Source of the DNA: Erythrobacter sp. QSSC1-22B
GTDB lineage: Bacteria; Pseudomonadota; Alphaproteobacteria; Sphingomonadales; Sphingomonadaceae
Length of the DNA stretch: 64,000 nt
Direction of reading: 5' to 3'
Assembly: GCF_001678665.1 (NCBI RefSeq)
Contig: NZ_LZRP01000003.1
Span: 1 to 64,000, forward strand
Numbering within the stretch: position 1 is the stretch's first letter; every line of letters starts with the position of its first letter. The translations under genes were made by a program, and so were the position numbers. The notes beneath the pieces are model-generated. The model was given only the letters and a program-made list of their open reading frames with translations, made no database searches and had not been told where the DNA came from. Positions 23,982 to 32,839 of the stretch are shown here, piece by piece.

Positions 23982-25541
23982 ATGACCAAAACCGCACCCA
24001 CCCCCGCCGACCTCACCGCCGAATTCGGCACTTACGACACCATCCTGCGCCGCTGGGCCGCGGTGCAGCCCGAGGCCATCGCGCTGCGCGACGATAGCGG
24101 CGAACTGAGCTGGGGCGCGCTGGACCAGCGGCTCGACCGGATCGCGGCGCGGCTGGTCGAGACCGGGCTGGAACGCGGACAGTCGGTCGCGATCCTGGGC
24201 TATTCCTCGCTGGCCTATGCGCTGGTCTTTCTCGCCGCGGTGCGCGCGGGCGGGGTCGCCGCGCCGCTCACCACCAGCGCCAGTCCCGAGCAGCTCGCGG
24301 GCATGGCCGCCGACAGCGGCGCCCGGCATATCTTCATCGACCGCGCCAAGCTGACCGAGCTGGGCGAGGGCTGCTTCCCGGGCATGGAGCGGATCGTGCT
24401 CGACGAGGAGCTCGATAACTGGATGGCGCCCGCAGGAGCCACGCCGCCTACCTTCGCGCCCGAACCCGGCGATCCCTTCAACATCATCTATTCCTCGGGC
24501 ACCACCGGCACCCACAAGGGGATCGTCCATTCGCATCTGATGCGCTGGCGGCAATTCGCGACCACCGCCGCGAGCTATCGCGCCAGCGAGCAGCCGGTGC
24601 GCGCGCTCGCCTCGACCCCGCTTTATTCCAACACCACCATGGTCGCCTTCCTCGCGCCGCTGCTGGCGGGCGGGACGGCGACCGTGATGGCCAAGTTCGA
24701 TGCCTCGCGCTGGCTGGAAATCGCGCAGGCGCAGGCCATCTCCCACACCATGCTGGTCCCGGTGCAATATCGCCGGTTGATGCAGGAGCCGCGTTTCGAC
24801 AGCTTCGACCTGTCGGCGCTGCGCTACAAATACTGTACCTCGGCGCCGTTCTCGGCCGAGCTCAAGGCCGAGGTGCTCGATCGCATGCCGGGCGCGCTGA
24901 TCGAAATCTATTCGATGACCGAGGGCGGGGTGGTCTGCCTGCTGGCGGCGCATGAGCACCGCGACAAGCTGCACACCGTCGGGCGACCCGCGCCGGGGAG
25001 CGAATTGCTGGTGCTCGACGACGAGGACCGGCCCGTCCCGCCGGGCACGCCGGGCAATCTGGTCGGGATCGGTCCGGCGATGATGATGGGGTACAAGAAC
25101 CAGCCGGGCAAGACCCGCGAAGGCCACTGGACCCACCCCGACACCGGACAGGTGTGCCAGCGGATGGGCGATATCGGACGGCTTGATGCCGAGGGTTTCC
25201 TCGAGCTGGTCGGGCGCGCCAAGGACATGATCATCTCGGGCGGGTTCAACATCTATCCGGTCGATCTGGAAGACGCACTGATGGCCGAAGGCGACGTGGT
25301 CGAGGCCGCGGTGATCGGAGTCGCCTCCGAACAATGGGGCGAGACCCCGGTGGGTTTCGTGGTGCTGGCCGAGGGCGCGCGCGAGTCCGAAGCGATCCGC
25401 AATGCGGTCAACGCGCGGCTGGGCAAGACCCAGCGGCTGGCGCAATTGCACGCGGTCGACGACATGCCGCGCAGCCATATCGGCAAGCTGCTCAAGACCG
25501 AATTGCGCGAGGAAGCGGTCCGCCGCGGGCTGCCTGCCTAA
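23982..25541 (+). CDS. class I adenylate-forming acyl-CoA synthetase
   Basis: A 519-aa AMP-dependent synthetase/ligase. Motifs are intact: YSSGTTGTHKGIVHSHL (phosphate loop), YSMTEGGVVC, MGDIGRLDAEGFLELVGRAK, the hinge and SGGFNIYPVDLEDALM, and a C-terminal lysine region (HIGKLLKTELR). It likely activates a fatty or aromatic acid; the specificity cannot be read. It follows sdaA by about 50 bases on the same strand. It is not closely similar to the ligase at 2841, so the two probably serve different substrates. Confidence 0.85.
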   Translation: MTKTAPTPADLTAEFGTYDTILRRWAAVQPEAIALRDDSGELSWGALDQRLDRIAARLVETGLERGQSVAILGYSSLAYALVFLAAVRAGGVAAPLTTSASPEQLAGMAADSGARHIFIDRAKLTELGEGCFPGMERIVLDEELDNWMAPAGATPPTFAPEPGDPFNIIYSSGTTGTHKGIVHSHLMRWRQFATTAASYRASEQPVRALASTPLYSNTTMVAFLAPLLAGGTATVMAKFDASRWLEIAQAQAISHTMLVPVQYRRLMQEPRFDSFDLSALRYKYCTSAPFSAELKAEVLDRMPGALIEIYSMTEGGVVCLLAAHEHRDKLHTVGRPAPGSELLVLDDEDRPVPPGTPGNLVGIGPAMMMGYKNQPGKTREGHWTHPDTGQVCQRMGDIGRLDAEGFLELVGRAKDMIISGGFNIYPVDLEDALMAEGDVVEAAVIGVASEQWGETPVGFVVLAEGARESEAIRNAVNARLGKTQRLAQLHAVDDMPRSHIGKLLKTELREEAVRRGLPA

Positions 25542-25989
25542 CCGATCTGGCCGAGTCTCCAACACCCCTGGCGGGTGCTTTCGAGACGCGGCCACCATCG
25601 GGAGGGTGGGAGAGGGAGAAGGGGGCCGCGTCTCTACTCGCTGCCATATCGCCTTGCGGGACCGATCGCCGATCGACGGGGGAGAGGATCGCTGGTTGCG
25701 ACCGGTCTCACCGCAAGGAAGGCCGAAAACCACAGCACGATGTCGTGCATCGCGGCGGGTTTCGAACGTGTCGACCGGGAGGGGGGACATCCACTGGTCG
25801 ACTGTGCGATCTGTAATAATGTTACAGCCTCGCGTACGAAAGTGAGAAAACATCCAGCACAGTTGCGATTCGCGCAAGACCGCCCGAGATGGCCGGTTCG
25901 AGCCACATTTCCGATCGCGATCGCTTTGATTTCGCTGCCATGATTGCCCGCGCTGGACGGGTTCCCGTCGAGGCCTTAACGCGGCGCGC
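25542..25989. other. 448-bp intergenic region rich in inverted repeats
   Basis: I see no convincing gene. The region carries a short hairpin (25563-25577, CACCC-CTGGC-GGGTG), an 11-bp inverted repeat (25583-25593 with 25624-25634, GAGACGCGGCC), a palindrome GCACGA-TG-TCGTGC (25735-25748), a 7-bp inverted repeat (GTCGACC, 25770-25776 and 25796-25802) and CTGTAA-N5-TTACAG (25811-25827). A purine-rich tract fills 25599-25625. The guaA promoter must lie here. The repeats could be operators, an RNA gene or the scar of a lost element. Confidence 0.5.
25811..25827. promoter_or_regulatory. inverted repeat CTGTAA-N5-TTACAG, candidate operator
   Basis: CTGTAATAATGTTACAG is a perfect 6-bp inverted repeat with a 5-base centre, 163 bases upstream of guaA in an otherwise GC-rich sequence. 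The spacing fits one DNA turn, as for a dimeric regulator. I cannot name the regulator. Confidence 0.4.
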
Positions 25990-27564
25990 ATGGACCAAGC
26001 GCATCTCCCCGATTCCATCCTTATCGTCGATTTCGGCAGCCAGGTGACCCAGCTGATCGCGCGCCGCGTGCGCGAAGCCGGAGTCTATTCCGAAATCGCG
26101 CCCTACACGATGGCCGAGGAGGCCTTCGCGCGGATGAAGCCCAAGGGGGTGATTCTCTCGGGCTCGCCCGCCAGCGTCCCCGACGAGGGCAGCCCGCGCG
26201 CGCCCGCCGCGCTGTTCGAGGCGGGGATCCCGATCCTCGGCATCTGCTACGGTCAGCAGGTGATGACCCAGCAGCTGGGCGGCGAGGTCCGTCCGGGTCA
26301 CGAAACCGGTGAAGGCGGAGAATTCGGCCGCGCGTATCTGACCGTGACCGAGCCTTGCGCGCTGTTCGACGGCTTGTGGGAAGTCGGCGAGCGCCACCAG
26401 GTGTGGATGAGCCATGGCGACAAGGTCACGCAATTCGCGCCCGGTTTCGACATCGTCGCCACCAGCGATGGCGCGCCCGTCGCGGTGATCGCCGACGAGG
26501 CGCGGCGCTTTTACGGCATCCAGTTCCACCCCGAAGTGGTCCACACCCCCGATGGCGCGAAGCTGATCGCCAATTTCACCCGTCATGTCTGCGGGCTGGC
26601 GGGCGACTGGACCATGGCCGAATTCCGCGCGACCAAGATCGCGGAGATTCGCGCGCAGGTGGGAGATGGCAAGGTGATCTGCGGATTGTCGGGCGGGGTC
26701 GATTCGGCGGTCGCCGCGGTGCTGATCCACGAGGCGATCGGCGAGCAGCTGACCTGCGTCTTCGTCGACCACGGCCTGATGCGGCAGGGCGAGGCCGAGC
26801 AGGTCGTTTCGCTGTTCAAGGGCTCCTACAACATTCCGCTGGTCCACCGCGATGTCGAGGAGCTGTTCCTTTCCGGGCTGGCCGGGGTCACCGACCCCGA
26901 GGCCAAGCGCAAGTTAATCGGCAAGACCTTCATCGATGTCTTCGAGGAGGAAGCCAAGGCGATCGGCGGCGCCGATTTCCTCGCGCAGGGCACGCTCTAT
27001 CCCGATGTCATCGAAAGCGTCAGCTTCACCGGCGGGCCATCGGTGACGATCAAGAGCCACCACAATGTCGGCGGGCTGCCCGAGCGGATGAACATGCAGC
27101 TGGTCGAGCCGTTGCGCGAATTGTTCAAGGACGAGGTGCGCGAGCTGGGCCGCGAGCTGGGGCTGCCCGAAGCCTTCGTCGGCCGCCATCCCTTCCCCGG
27201 TCCCGGCCTCGCGATCCGCATCCCCGGCGAAGTGACCAAGGAGCGCTGCGACATCCTGCGCAAGGCCGATGCGATCTATCTGGAGGAAATCCGCAACGCC
27301 GGGCTCTACGATGCGATCTGGCAGGCCTTTGCGGTGCTGCTCCCGGTGAAGACCGTAGGGGTGATGGGCGATGCGCGCACCTACGACAATGTCTGCGGGC
27401 TTCGCGCAGTGACCAGCACCGACGGCATGACCGCCGATGTCTATCCCTTCGACGCCGGTTTCCTGACCAATGTGGCGACCCGTATCGTCAACGAGGTGCG
27501 CGGCATCAACCGGGTGGTCTACGACTACACCAGCAAGCCGCCGGGCACGATCGAGTGGGAGTAG
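25990..27564 (+). CDS. guaA: GMP synthase (glutamine-hydrolysing)
   Basis: GuaA converts XMP to GMP, the last step of guanine nucleotide synthesis. The 524-aa protein contains the class I amidotransferase (nucleophile Cys in [13 protein letters not shown], His and Glu in [11 protein letters not shown]), the PP-loop ATP pyrophosphatase ([15 protein letters not shown]) and the dimerisation domain with [16 protein letters not shown] near HPFPGPG. The C-terminus KPPGTIEWE is the usual end. Full length and intact. The 448-bp upstream spacer holds several inverted repeats. Confidence 0.97.
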   Translation: MDQAHLPDSILIVDFGSQVTQLIARRVREAGVYSEIAPYTMAEEAFARMKPKGVILSGSPASVPDEGSPRAPAALFEAGIPILGICYGQQVMTQQLGGEVRPGHETGEGGEFGRAYLTVTEPCALFDGLWEVGERHQVWMSHGDKVTQFAPGFDIVATSDGAPVAVIADEARRFYGIQFHPEVVHTPDGAKLIANFTRHVCGLAGDWTMAEFRATKIAEIRAQVGDGKVICGLSGGVDSAVAAVLIHEAIGEQLTCVFVDHGLMRQGEAEQVVSLFKGSYNIPLVHRDVEELFLSGLAGVTDPEAKRKLIGKTFIDVFEEEAKAIGGADFLAQGTLYPDVIESVSFTGGPSVTIKSHHNVGGLPERMNMQLVEPLRELFKDEVRELGRELGLPEAFVGRHPFPGPGLAIRIPGEVTKERCDILRKADAIYLEEIRNAGLYDAIWQAFAVLLPVKTVGVMGDARTYDNVCGLRAVTSTDGMTADVYPFDAGFLTNVATRIVNEVRGINRVVYDYTSKPPGTIEWE

Positions 27565-27613
27565 AGGGTTGCGCGGGCTTTGGAGATGACACCGATCGTC
27601 TGTAGCGCCTGAA

Positions 27614-28339
27614 ATGCAACTCCCCCTCGGCCCCGATCCGCGCACCGAGACGCTGCGGCGGCTCCAGCCGCTGCTGGTCCAGCGCTTCGGGCGGATCGAG
27701 CGGGCGGCGGCGAAGTGGCGGCGGCCCGAATGGGTGCTGGTACAGGGGCTGATCGGCGCGCGGACCAAATCGCCGATCTCCAACGCCGCGACCGACCGGC
27801 TGCTGGCGCGCTATAGAACATGGGAGGCGGTCGCCGAGGCTCCGCTCGACGAGTTGCGCGAATTGCTGACGACGCAGACCTACCCCAATGTCGCCGCCGA
27901 GCGGCTCAAGCGCGCGCTGCAGGCGGTGGTGGCGGAGCGCGGCGCGTTCGATCTGGGGCATCTCGAACCGCTCGACACGACCGAAGCGCTGGCCTGGCTC
28001 GAAACGCTCCCCGGGGTCGGGCGCAAGATCGCCGCCGGGGTGGTCAACGCCAGCTCGCTCGACCGCAAGGCGCTGGTGCTCGACGGGCACCACATCCGCA
28101 TCCTGCAACGGATGGGGCTGGTGCCGCCAAAGGCCGACACCGCGCGCGCCTATGCCGCGATCATGCCCGCGATGCCGCCCGAATGGAGCGCCGCCGATTA
28201 CGACGAGCATCACCTGCTGATGAAAAAGGTCGGGCAGAATACGTGCCGTCCGAGCCATATGGATTGTCCGGCCTGCCCGGCGCAGGCGCTGTGCAGGACC
28301 GGGCAGGCGCGGCACGAAGCGGCTGAGCCTAGTGCCTAG
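27614..28339 (+). CDS. endonuclease III-like DNA glycosylase (HhH-GPD, 4Fe-4S)
   Basis: A 241-aa base-excision repair protein. The helix-hairpin-helix LPGVGRKIAAGVVN holds the catalytic Lys, and LDGHHIRI keeps the catalytic Asp at the GPD position. The C-terminal cluster CX6CX2CX5C (CRPSHMDCPACPAQALC) matches the endonuclease III iron-sulfur loop exactly. The usual TDxxVN after the hairpin is changed, and GARTKSPISN replaces the typical LSAQTTD, so the substrate may differ from classical Nth (oxidised pyrimidines). The stop overlaps the convergent glyoxalase stop by four bases. Confidence 0.85.
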   Translation: MQLPLGPDPRTETLRRLQPLLVQRFGRIERAAAKWRRPEWVLVQGLIGARTKSPISNAATDRLLARYRTWEAVAEAPLDELRELLTTQTYPNVAAERLKRALQAVVAERGAFDLGHLEPLDTTEALAWLETLPGVGRKIAAGVVNASSLDRKALVLDGHHIRILQRMGLVPPKADTARAYAAIMPAMPPEWSAADYDEHHLLMKKVGQNTCRPSHMDCPACPAQALCRTGQARHEAAEPSA

Positions 28340-28824
28340 CGTCCCGCCATGCTGCGCGCGCTGAGGATTTCGACCCAATAGCCATCGGGGTCCTTGATGA
28401 AGGCGATGTGCTTCATCATCCCGTCCTCGGGGCGTTTCTGGAACTCGACCCCGTGCTTGTCGAAATGCGCCACCGCGACGGCGAGATCGGGAACGTCGAG
28501 CGCGATATGGCCGAAGCCCTGCGGCGCCGCATTGCCATCGTGATAGACCGGGCCGTCTTCCTCCTCGGTGCCCCAATTGTGGGTGAGTTCGAGCACGCCC
28601 TGGCGCGAGAAGACGTATTCGGTCGCATCGGCCTCACCCTTGGGGACCTCGTCCTCGCTCGAGGTGAAACCGAGGAAATAGAGCGAGAACTCGCCGGCCT
28701 CGATATCGGCCTTGCGCAGCAAGGTCATGCCCAGCACCCCGCAATAGAATTCGAGGCTCTTTTCCGGGTCCTTGACCCGCAGCATGGTGTGGTTGAGCGT
28801 GTAGCCGTGCGGATTGGCGGTCAT
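28336..28824 (-). CDS. gloA: lactoylglutathione lyase (glyoxalase I)
   Basis: This 162-aa enzyme isomerises the hemithioacetal of methylglyoxal and glutathione to S-lactoylglutathione. The sequence follows the longer, zinc-type glyoxalase I class shared with yeast, human and Pseudomonas: TMLRVKDPEKSLEFYCGVLG, LELTHNWGTEEEDGPVYHDG, GFGHIALDVPD and FIKDPDGYWVEIL. Metal ligands are visible as His in NHTMLRV, Glu in LELTHNWG, His in GFGHIA and the final Glu in WVEIL. ATG 28824 has AAGGAG 8 bases upstream. Confidence 0.94.
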   Translation of the reverse strand: MTANPHGYTLNHTMLRVKDPEKSLEFYCGVLGMTLLRKADIEAGEFSLYFLGFTSSEDEVPKGEADATEYVFSRQGVLELTHNWGTEEEDGPVYHDGNAAPQGFGHIALDVPDLAVAVAHFDKHGVEFQKRPEDGMMKHIAFIKDPDGYWVEILSARSMAGR

Positions 28825-28897
28825 CGGGGGTTCTCCTTGCGAGTCCTGTGTTGTGCGCTCCCATGCACGGTCGGGCCGAGCGGCGCAAAGGGGTTGC

Positions 28898-29449
28898 CTA
28901 CCAGCTGAAGCCCGCGTCGATGGCGCGCCGTTCGGCGGGTGTCGTGCTGCGCCCCAGTGCCTCGTTGCGATGCGGGTAGCGCCCGAAGCGGGCGATCATC
29001 GTGTGGTGCGAGCGGGCGAAGGACAGCGAAGCGGGAGCGTGGCGCGCGAACATTGTCAGGCTGAGCCGCTGGTCGGCGATCGCCTCGCTGTGCATCAGCG
29101 GCATCAGCAGGAATTGTTTCGCATCCTGCGCCAGCCCCCGGTGCCAGCCACGCGCAAGCATGCCGTGGGTAAGCTCCAGCGCCAGCGGATCCCAGGCGAA
29201 GGCCTGCGCGCCGCCGCGGTAGAGATTGCGCGGCACCTGGTCGAACAGCAGGATGGCGGCGCGCGCGGTTTTGGCATCGCCCAAGAATTCTTTGGCAGGT
29301 CGCCGCCCCAGCGCGTGGAGCCAGCGCTCGAACCGTTCGTACAATAGCAGATCGACCGCTGGAGAGCCGCCGAACCAGTCTTCGGGTCCCAGTTGGTTGA
29401 ACCAGACGTAGAGCAGGTCCGCAGCCCAGGGCCGGTGGGCCAGTGTCAT
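28898..29449 (-). CDS. DUF924 family protein
   Basis: The 183-aa protein has the DUF924 pattern: an N-terminal VWFNQLGPEDWFGG, the central LLFDQVPRNLYRGGAQAFAWD and the RFGRYPHRNEALGR block. The fold is alpha-helical and TPR-like in known structures; the function is unknown. Just upstream of the start (about 29451-29479) the unit CCTGTATCATCCGG occurs twice in tandem. Confidence 0.82.
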   Translation of the reverse strand: MTLAHRPWAADLLYVWFNQLGPEDWFGGSPAVDLLLYERFERWLHALGRRPAKEFLGDAKTARAAILLFDQVPRNLYRGGAQAFAWDPLALELTHGMLARGWHRGLAQDAKQFLLMPLMHSEAIADQRLSLTMFARHAPASLSFARSHHTMIARFGRYPHRNEALGRSTTPAERRAIDAGFSW

Positions 29450-29495
29450 GCCTGTATCATCCGGTCCTGTATCATCCGGGGGTCATGCTGCGGGA

Positions 29496-29894
29496 TCAGC
29501 CTTCGCGGCGGTAGGGAACGAAGTCCTCGAGGAAAATGACGCCGGTGAAGAAATTGCCCGCGCGGCTCGAGGTGGTGATCTGGTCGAGACGGCACAATTG
29601 CGAGGCGCTGGTTTTTCTGATCGTCATCCGGTCGTCATCGTCGAGCGAGTCGGGATTGGCGGTGCGATTGACCCAGATGGTGTCGCCCCGCTTTGCCACG
29701 AGCGCGGCGCCATCGATTATGGTGAGCGGGTCGCTGCCCATCAGTCGGATACAGCGCTCCGGTTCGCCCGCAACGCGGCCTTCGAGCATCTGCGCCAGCT
29801 TGGCCTCGCCCCTGGGGCGCTCCTCGGCGGTTGCGGGTGCAGCCATGAGCGTAAGCGCAGCCGAAGCGGCGGCGAGTGCAGAGAGCTTGTTCAT
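29496..29894 (-). CDS. secreted hypothetical protein
   Basis: An unrecognised 132-aa protein with a signal peptide (MNKLSALAAASAALTLMAAPATA) and cleavage expected after ATA. The mature part has two cysteines (RCIRLMGSD and QLCRLDQI), which could form a disulfide in the periplasm, and a conserved-looking GDTIWVNRTANP. It sits alone between DUF924 and tldD on the same strand, with AAAGGAGA upstream of the ATG. Confidence 0.65.
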   Translation of the reverse strand: MNKLSALAAASAALTLMAAPATAEERPRGEAKLAQMLEGRVAGEPERCIRLMGSDPLTIIDGAALVAKRGDTIWVNRTANPDSLDDDDRMTIRKTSASQLCRLDQITTSSRAGNFFTGVIFLEDFVPYRREG

Positions 29895-29991
29895 CGCGAA
29901 TCTCCTTTGGAACCTACCTGTATCCGAGCAGCGCTGAACCCGCGATGAGTGCCGCCCAGTGGCTGCCCGGTGCCCGCCCTGTGGCCAGCCG

Positions 29992-31416
29992 TCAGCCGGT
30001 GCCGCCCACCGTCAGCCCGTCGATCAGCAGCGTCGGCTGGCCCACCCCGGCGGGGACGCTCTGCCCGGCCTTGCCACAGACCCCGACACCCTCGTCGAGC
30101 GCGAGGTCGTTGCCGATCCCGCTCACCCGCGTGAGCACCGAGGGGCCGTCGCCGATCAGCGTCGCGCCCTTGATCGGGGCGACGATCTTGCCATTCTCGA
30201 CCTTGTAGGCCTCGGTGCAGGCGAAGACGAACTTGCCCGAGACGATATCGACCTGTCCGCCGCCGAAGGAGGTGGCGTAGATCCCGTCTTTCACCCGCGA
30301 CAGCAGCTCGGCGGGATCGTCGTGCCCGGCGCGCATGAAGGTGTTGGTCATCCGCGGCATGGGGGCGTGCTGGTAGTTCTCGCGGCGGCCGTTGCCGGTC
30401 GCCTCGACGCCCATCAACCGGGCGTTGAGCCGATCCTGCATATAGCCCTTGAGCACGCCATCCTCGATCAGCACGGTCTCGCGCGTCGGGGTGCCTTCGT
30501 CGTCGATGCTGAGCGAGCCGCGGCGTTCGGCGATCGTCCCGTCGTCGACCACGGTGACCCCGGGCGCGGCGACCCGCTCGCCGATCCGGCCGGAGAAAGC
30601 GCTGGTGCCCTTGCGGTTGAAATCGCCCTCGAGCCCGTGGCCGATCGCTTCATGGAGCAGGATACCCGGCCAGCCGGGGCCGAGCAGCACGGTGGTTTCG
30701 CCCGCGGGTGCGGCGACGCTGTCGAGATTGACCAGCGCCTGACGCACCGCCTCGTCGATACCTCGCATCCATTGGCCTTCGTCGAACAGGTGGTCGTAGA
30801 GATAGCGTCCGCCCATCCCGAAGCTGCCGCGCTCGCGGCGGCCGTTGGCTTCGGCGACGATGGCGATGTTGAGCCGCACCAGCGGGCGGATGTCGCGCGC
30901 GACGAAACCGTCGGGGCGGATGATCTCGACCGTGCTCCAGCTTGCCGAAAGGCTGGCGGTGACCTGCGCGACGCGCGGGTCCTTGGCGCGCGCCACCGCG
31001 TCGATCTTCTCGAGCAGCGCGACCTTCTCGGCAAAGGGCACCGCGTCGAGCGGGCTGTCGGCGGTGTAGAGATGGCGGTTGCTGCGCTGCGGCGGCGCGG
31101 CGAGCGGAGATTTGGTCGCATCGAGCAATTGCAGCGTTTCGCCTGCGCGGGCGATCGCGGCGGCGCTGATCTCGTTGGCATGCGCGAAGCCGGTCATCTC
31201 GCCCGACACGCCGCGCAGGCCGAACCCGGAATCGCGGCTGTAATCGGCGTTCTTCAGTCTGCCGTCGTCGAAGGCGAAGGATTCCGAAGCGAGGAACTGG
31301 AGGTAGAGCTCGCCATCGTCGCAGGAGGAAAGCAGCTTTGCGGTAAGCGCCTTGGCTTCGTCGGGGGAGAGCGAAGCGCCGTAGAGCAGCGCATGCGGAT
31401 CGGTGGTCTGGTTCAT
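29992..31416 (-). CDS. tldD: metalloprotease TldD
   Basis: TldD forms a heterodimeric zinc protease with TldE/PmbA that trims unfolded peptides and takes part in maturation of some peptides. The 474-aa product carries HEAIGH in LLHEAIGHGLEGDFNRKG, and the C-terminal regions (PRMTNTFMRAGHDDP, GGGQVDIVSGKFVFACTEAY, LIGDGPSVLTRVSGIGND) are typical. I set the start at ATG 31416 (AGGCGGA just upstream), giving the usual length; the frame is open further upstream. The pmbA partner is not in the window. Confidence 0.93.
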   Translation of the reverse strand: MNQTTDPHALLYGASLSPDEAKALTAKLLSSCDDGELYLQFLASESFAFDDGRLKNADYSRDSGFGLRGVSGEMTGFAHANEISAAAIARAGETLQLLDATKSPLAAPPQRSNRHLYTADSPLDAVPFAEKVALLEKIDAVARAKDPRVAQVTASLSASWSTVEIIRPDGFVARDIRPLVRLNIAIVAEANGRRERGSFGMGGRYLYDHLFDEGQWMRGIDEAVRQALVNLDSVAAPAGETTVLLGPGWPGILLHEAIGHGLEGDFNRKGTSAFSGRIGERVAAPGVTVVDDGTIAERRGSLSIDDEGTPTRETVLIEDGVLKGYMQDRLNARLMGVEATGNGRRENYQHAPMPRMTNTFMRAGHDDPAELLSRVKDGIYATSFGGGQVDIVSGKFVFACTEAYKVENGKIVAPIKGATLIGDGPSVLTRVSGIGNDLALDEGVGVCGKAGQSVPAGVGQPTLLIDGLTVGGTG

Positions 31417-31471
31417 TCCGCCTATGTAGGCGTCCGGCGCGCGCTGCGAAAGGTCGCGGCGCCTTGGCTGC

Positions 31472-31732
31472 TTAGCGGTGTCCGGGGTCGCCGCCTTCGG
31501 AAATGTCGGGAAGGGTCGCCTGGTCGGCGCCATCCGCCGGGCCGCCGCGCAGGACGAAGCGGCGATCGCAATAGCCGCAATCGACATAGCCGTGCTCGTC
31601 GATCTCGAGATAGATCTTGGGATGGCCCAGCGCGGCGGGGCGGAAATTCGCGCCGCCGCGAATGTCGCTGGCACCGTCACACCAGACGCGGGTCAGGTCG
31701 ACGGTAATGGTTTCGGGCGGGGCGATGCTCAT
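31472..31732 (-). CDS. zinc-finger (CHCC) domain protein, NDUFS6-like
   Basis: A small 86-aa protein with the zf-CHCC pattern: Cys in VWCDGASD, His in LGHPKIYLEID, and two Cys in YVDCGYCDRRFVLRGG. The same domain forms the zinc site of mitochondrial complex I subunit NDUFS6. In Alphaproteobacteria these small proteins are conserved, and a complex I role is suspected. ATG 31732 gives a compact product; a longer start at 31777 exists. It is transcribed towards tldD with about 55 bases between. Confidence 0.8.
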   Translation of the reverse strand: MSIAPPETITVDLTRVWCDGASDIRGGANFRPAALGHPKIYLEIDEHGYVDCGYCDRRFVLRGGPADGADQATLPDISEGGDPGHR

Positions 31733-31842
31733 GAGCCAAGCCGTTAGAGGCTGCACGGCCCCTGCGCAACGCCGCAATAGCCCCCACGCAGTGCCGCTCC
31801 TGCCGCTTGCCTTGTGCCGCGCGGCTACCTAACCGCCGCAGC

Positions 31843-32784
31843 ATGGTATCACCCCCCGCGATCCGCATTGACAATCTGGCCAAGCGCTACGCCCCCGGCA
31901 AGGGCGAGGCGGGCGAAGGCAAGGAGGCGCTCAAGGGGGTCAGTTTCGACGTCCCTCAGGGCGGCATCTTCGGCCTGCTGGGCCCCAATGGCGCGGGCAA
32001 GTCGACGCTGATCAACATCCTCGCCGGGCTGGTCGACAAGACCGGTGGCAGTGCCGAGATCTGGGGGTTCGACATCGATCGCAACCGCCGCAACGCCAAG
32101 CGCTCGATCGGAATCGTGCCGCAGGAAATCGTCTTCGATCCTTTCTTCACTCCCTTCGAGGTGCTCGAAAACCAGGCCGGGTTCTACGGCGTCCCCAAAT
32201 CCGCGCGCCGCAGCGAGGAACTGCTGCGCGCGGTGCATCTCTGGGACAAGCGCGACGCCTATGCGCGCACGCTCTCGGGGGGCATGAAGCGCCGCCTGCT
32301 GATCGCCAAGGCGATGGTCCATTCCCCGCCGATCCTGGTGCTCGACGAGCCGACCGCGGGCGTCGATGTCGAGCTGCGGCGGCAATTGTGGGAGCTGGTT
32401 TCGGGGCTCAACGCGCAAGGGGTGACGGTGGTGCTGACCACGCATTACCTCGAGGAAGCCGAGCAATTGTGCGACCGGATCGCGATCATCAACCATGGCG
32501 AGCTGATCGCCAACAAGCCGACGCAGGAATTGATCGGGATGGCGCGCGAGAAGATCGTCTCGGTGACGGTCGACAAGGATCTCGCCGGCCCGCCGATGCA
32601 CGAAAGCTTCCTCAAGGCCGAAGTGATCGAAAGCCGCAGGCTCGACATCACCTACGACCGCGACGCCACCACCGCGGGCCAGGTTCTCGCGCTGGTCCAG
32701 AGCCATGGCTATGCGATCCAGGACGTCACCACCCGCGAAGCCGATCTCGAGGATGTCTTCGTCCAGCTGACCGGCGGGGGCTGA
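31843..32784 (+). CDS. ABC transporter ATP-binding protein (ABC-2 type)
   Basis: The 313-aa ATPase has Walker A GPNGAGKST, Q-loop IGIVPQEIVFDPFFTPFEVL, signature LSGGMKRRLLIAKAM, Walker B ILVLDEPTAGVD and the switch His (LTTHYLEEAEQL). A C-terminal extension of about 80 residues is typical of DrrA/NodI-type exporters. No permease gene is adjacent, so its partner must be encoded elsewhere. ATG 31843 is preferred over an upstream ATG (31807) because homologous sequence begins at IRIDNLAKRYAPG. Confidence 0.87.
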   Translation: MVSPPAIRIDNLAKRYAPGKGEAGEGKEALKGVSFDVPQGGIFGLLGPNGAGKSTLINILAGLVDKTGGSAEIWGFDIDRNRRNAKRSIGIVPQEIVFDPFFTPFEVLENQAGFYGVPKSARRSEELLRAVHLWDKRDAYARTLSGGMKRRLLIAKAMVHSPPILVLDEPTAGVDVELRRQLWELVSGLNAQGVTVVLTTHYLEEAEQLCDRIAIINHGELIANKPTQELIGMAREKIVSVTVDKDLAGPPMHESFLKAEVIESRRLDITYDRDATTAGQVLALVQSHGYAIQDVTTREADLEDVFVQLTGGG

Positions 32785-32839
32785 GGCTGTCGCGCAGCTC
32801 CCGCTTGCGGCAGCGGTCCGGGGTGGGCAAGAGATACGA

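Noticed and set aside
22518-26018. 1166-codon minus-strand frame over sdaA and the acyl-CoA synthetase
   Set aside because: Both plus-strand genes have intact family motifs; the minus frame has none and is His/Arg/Gly-rich as expected for a shadow.
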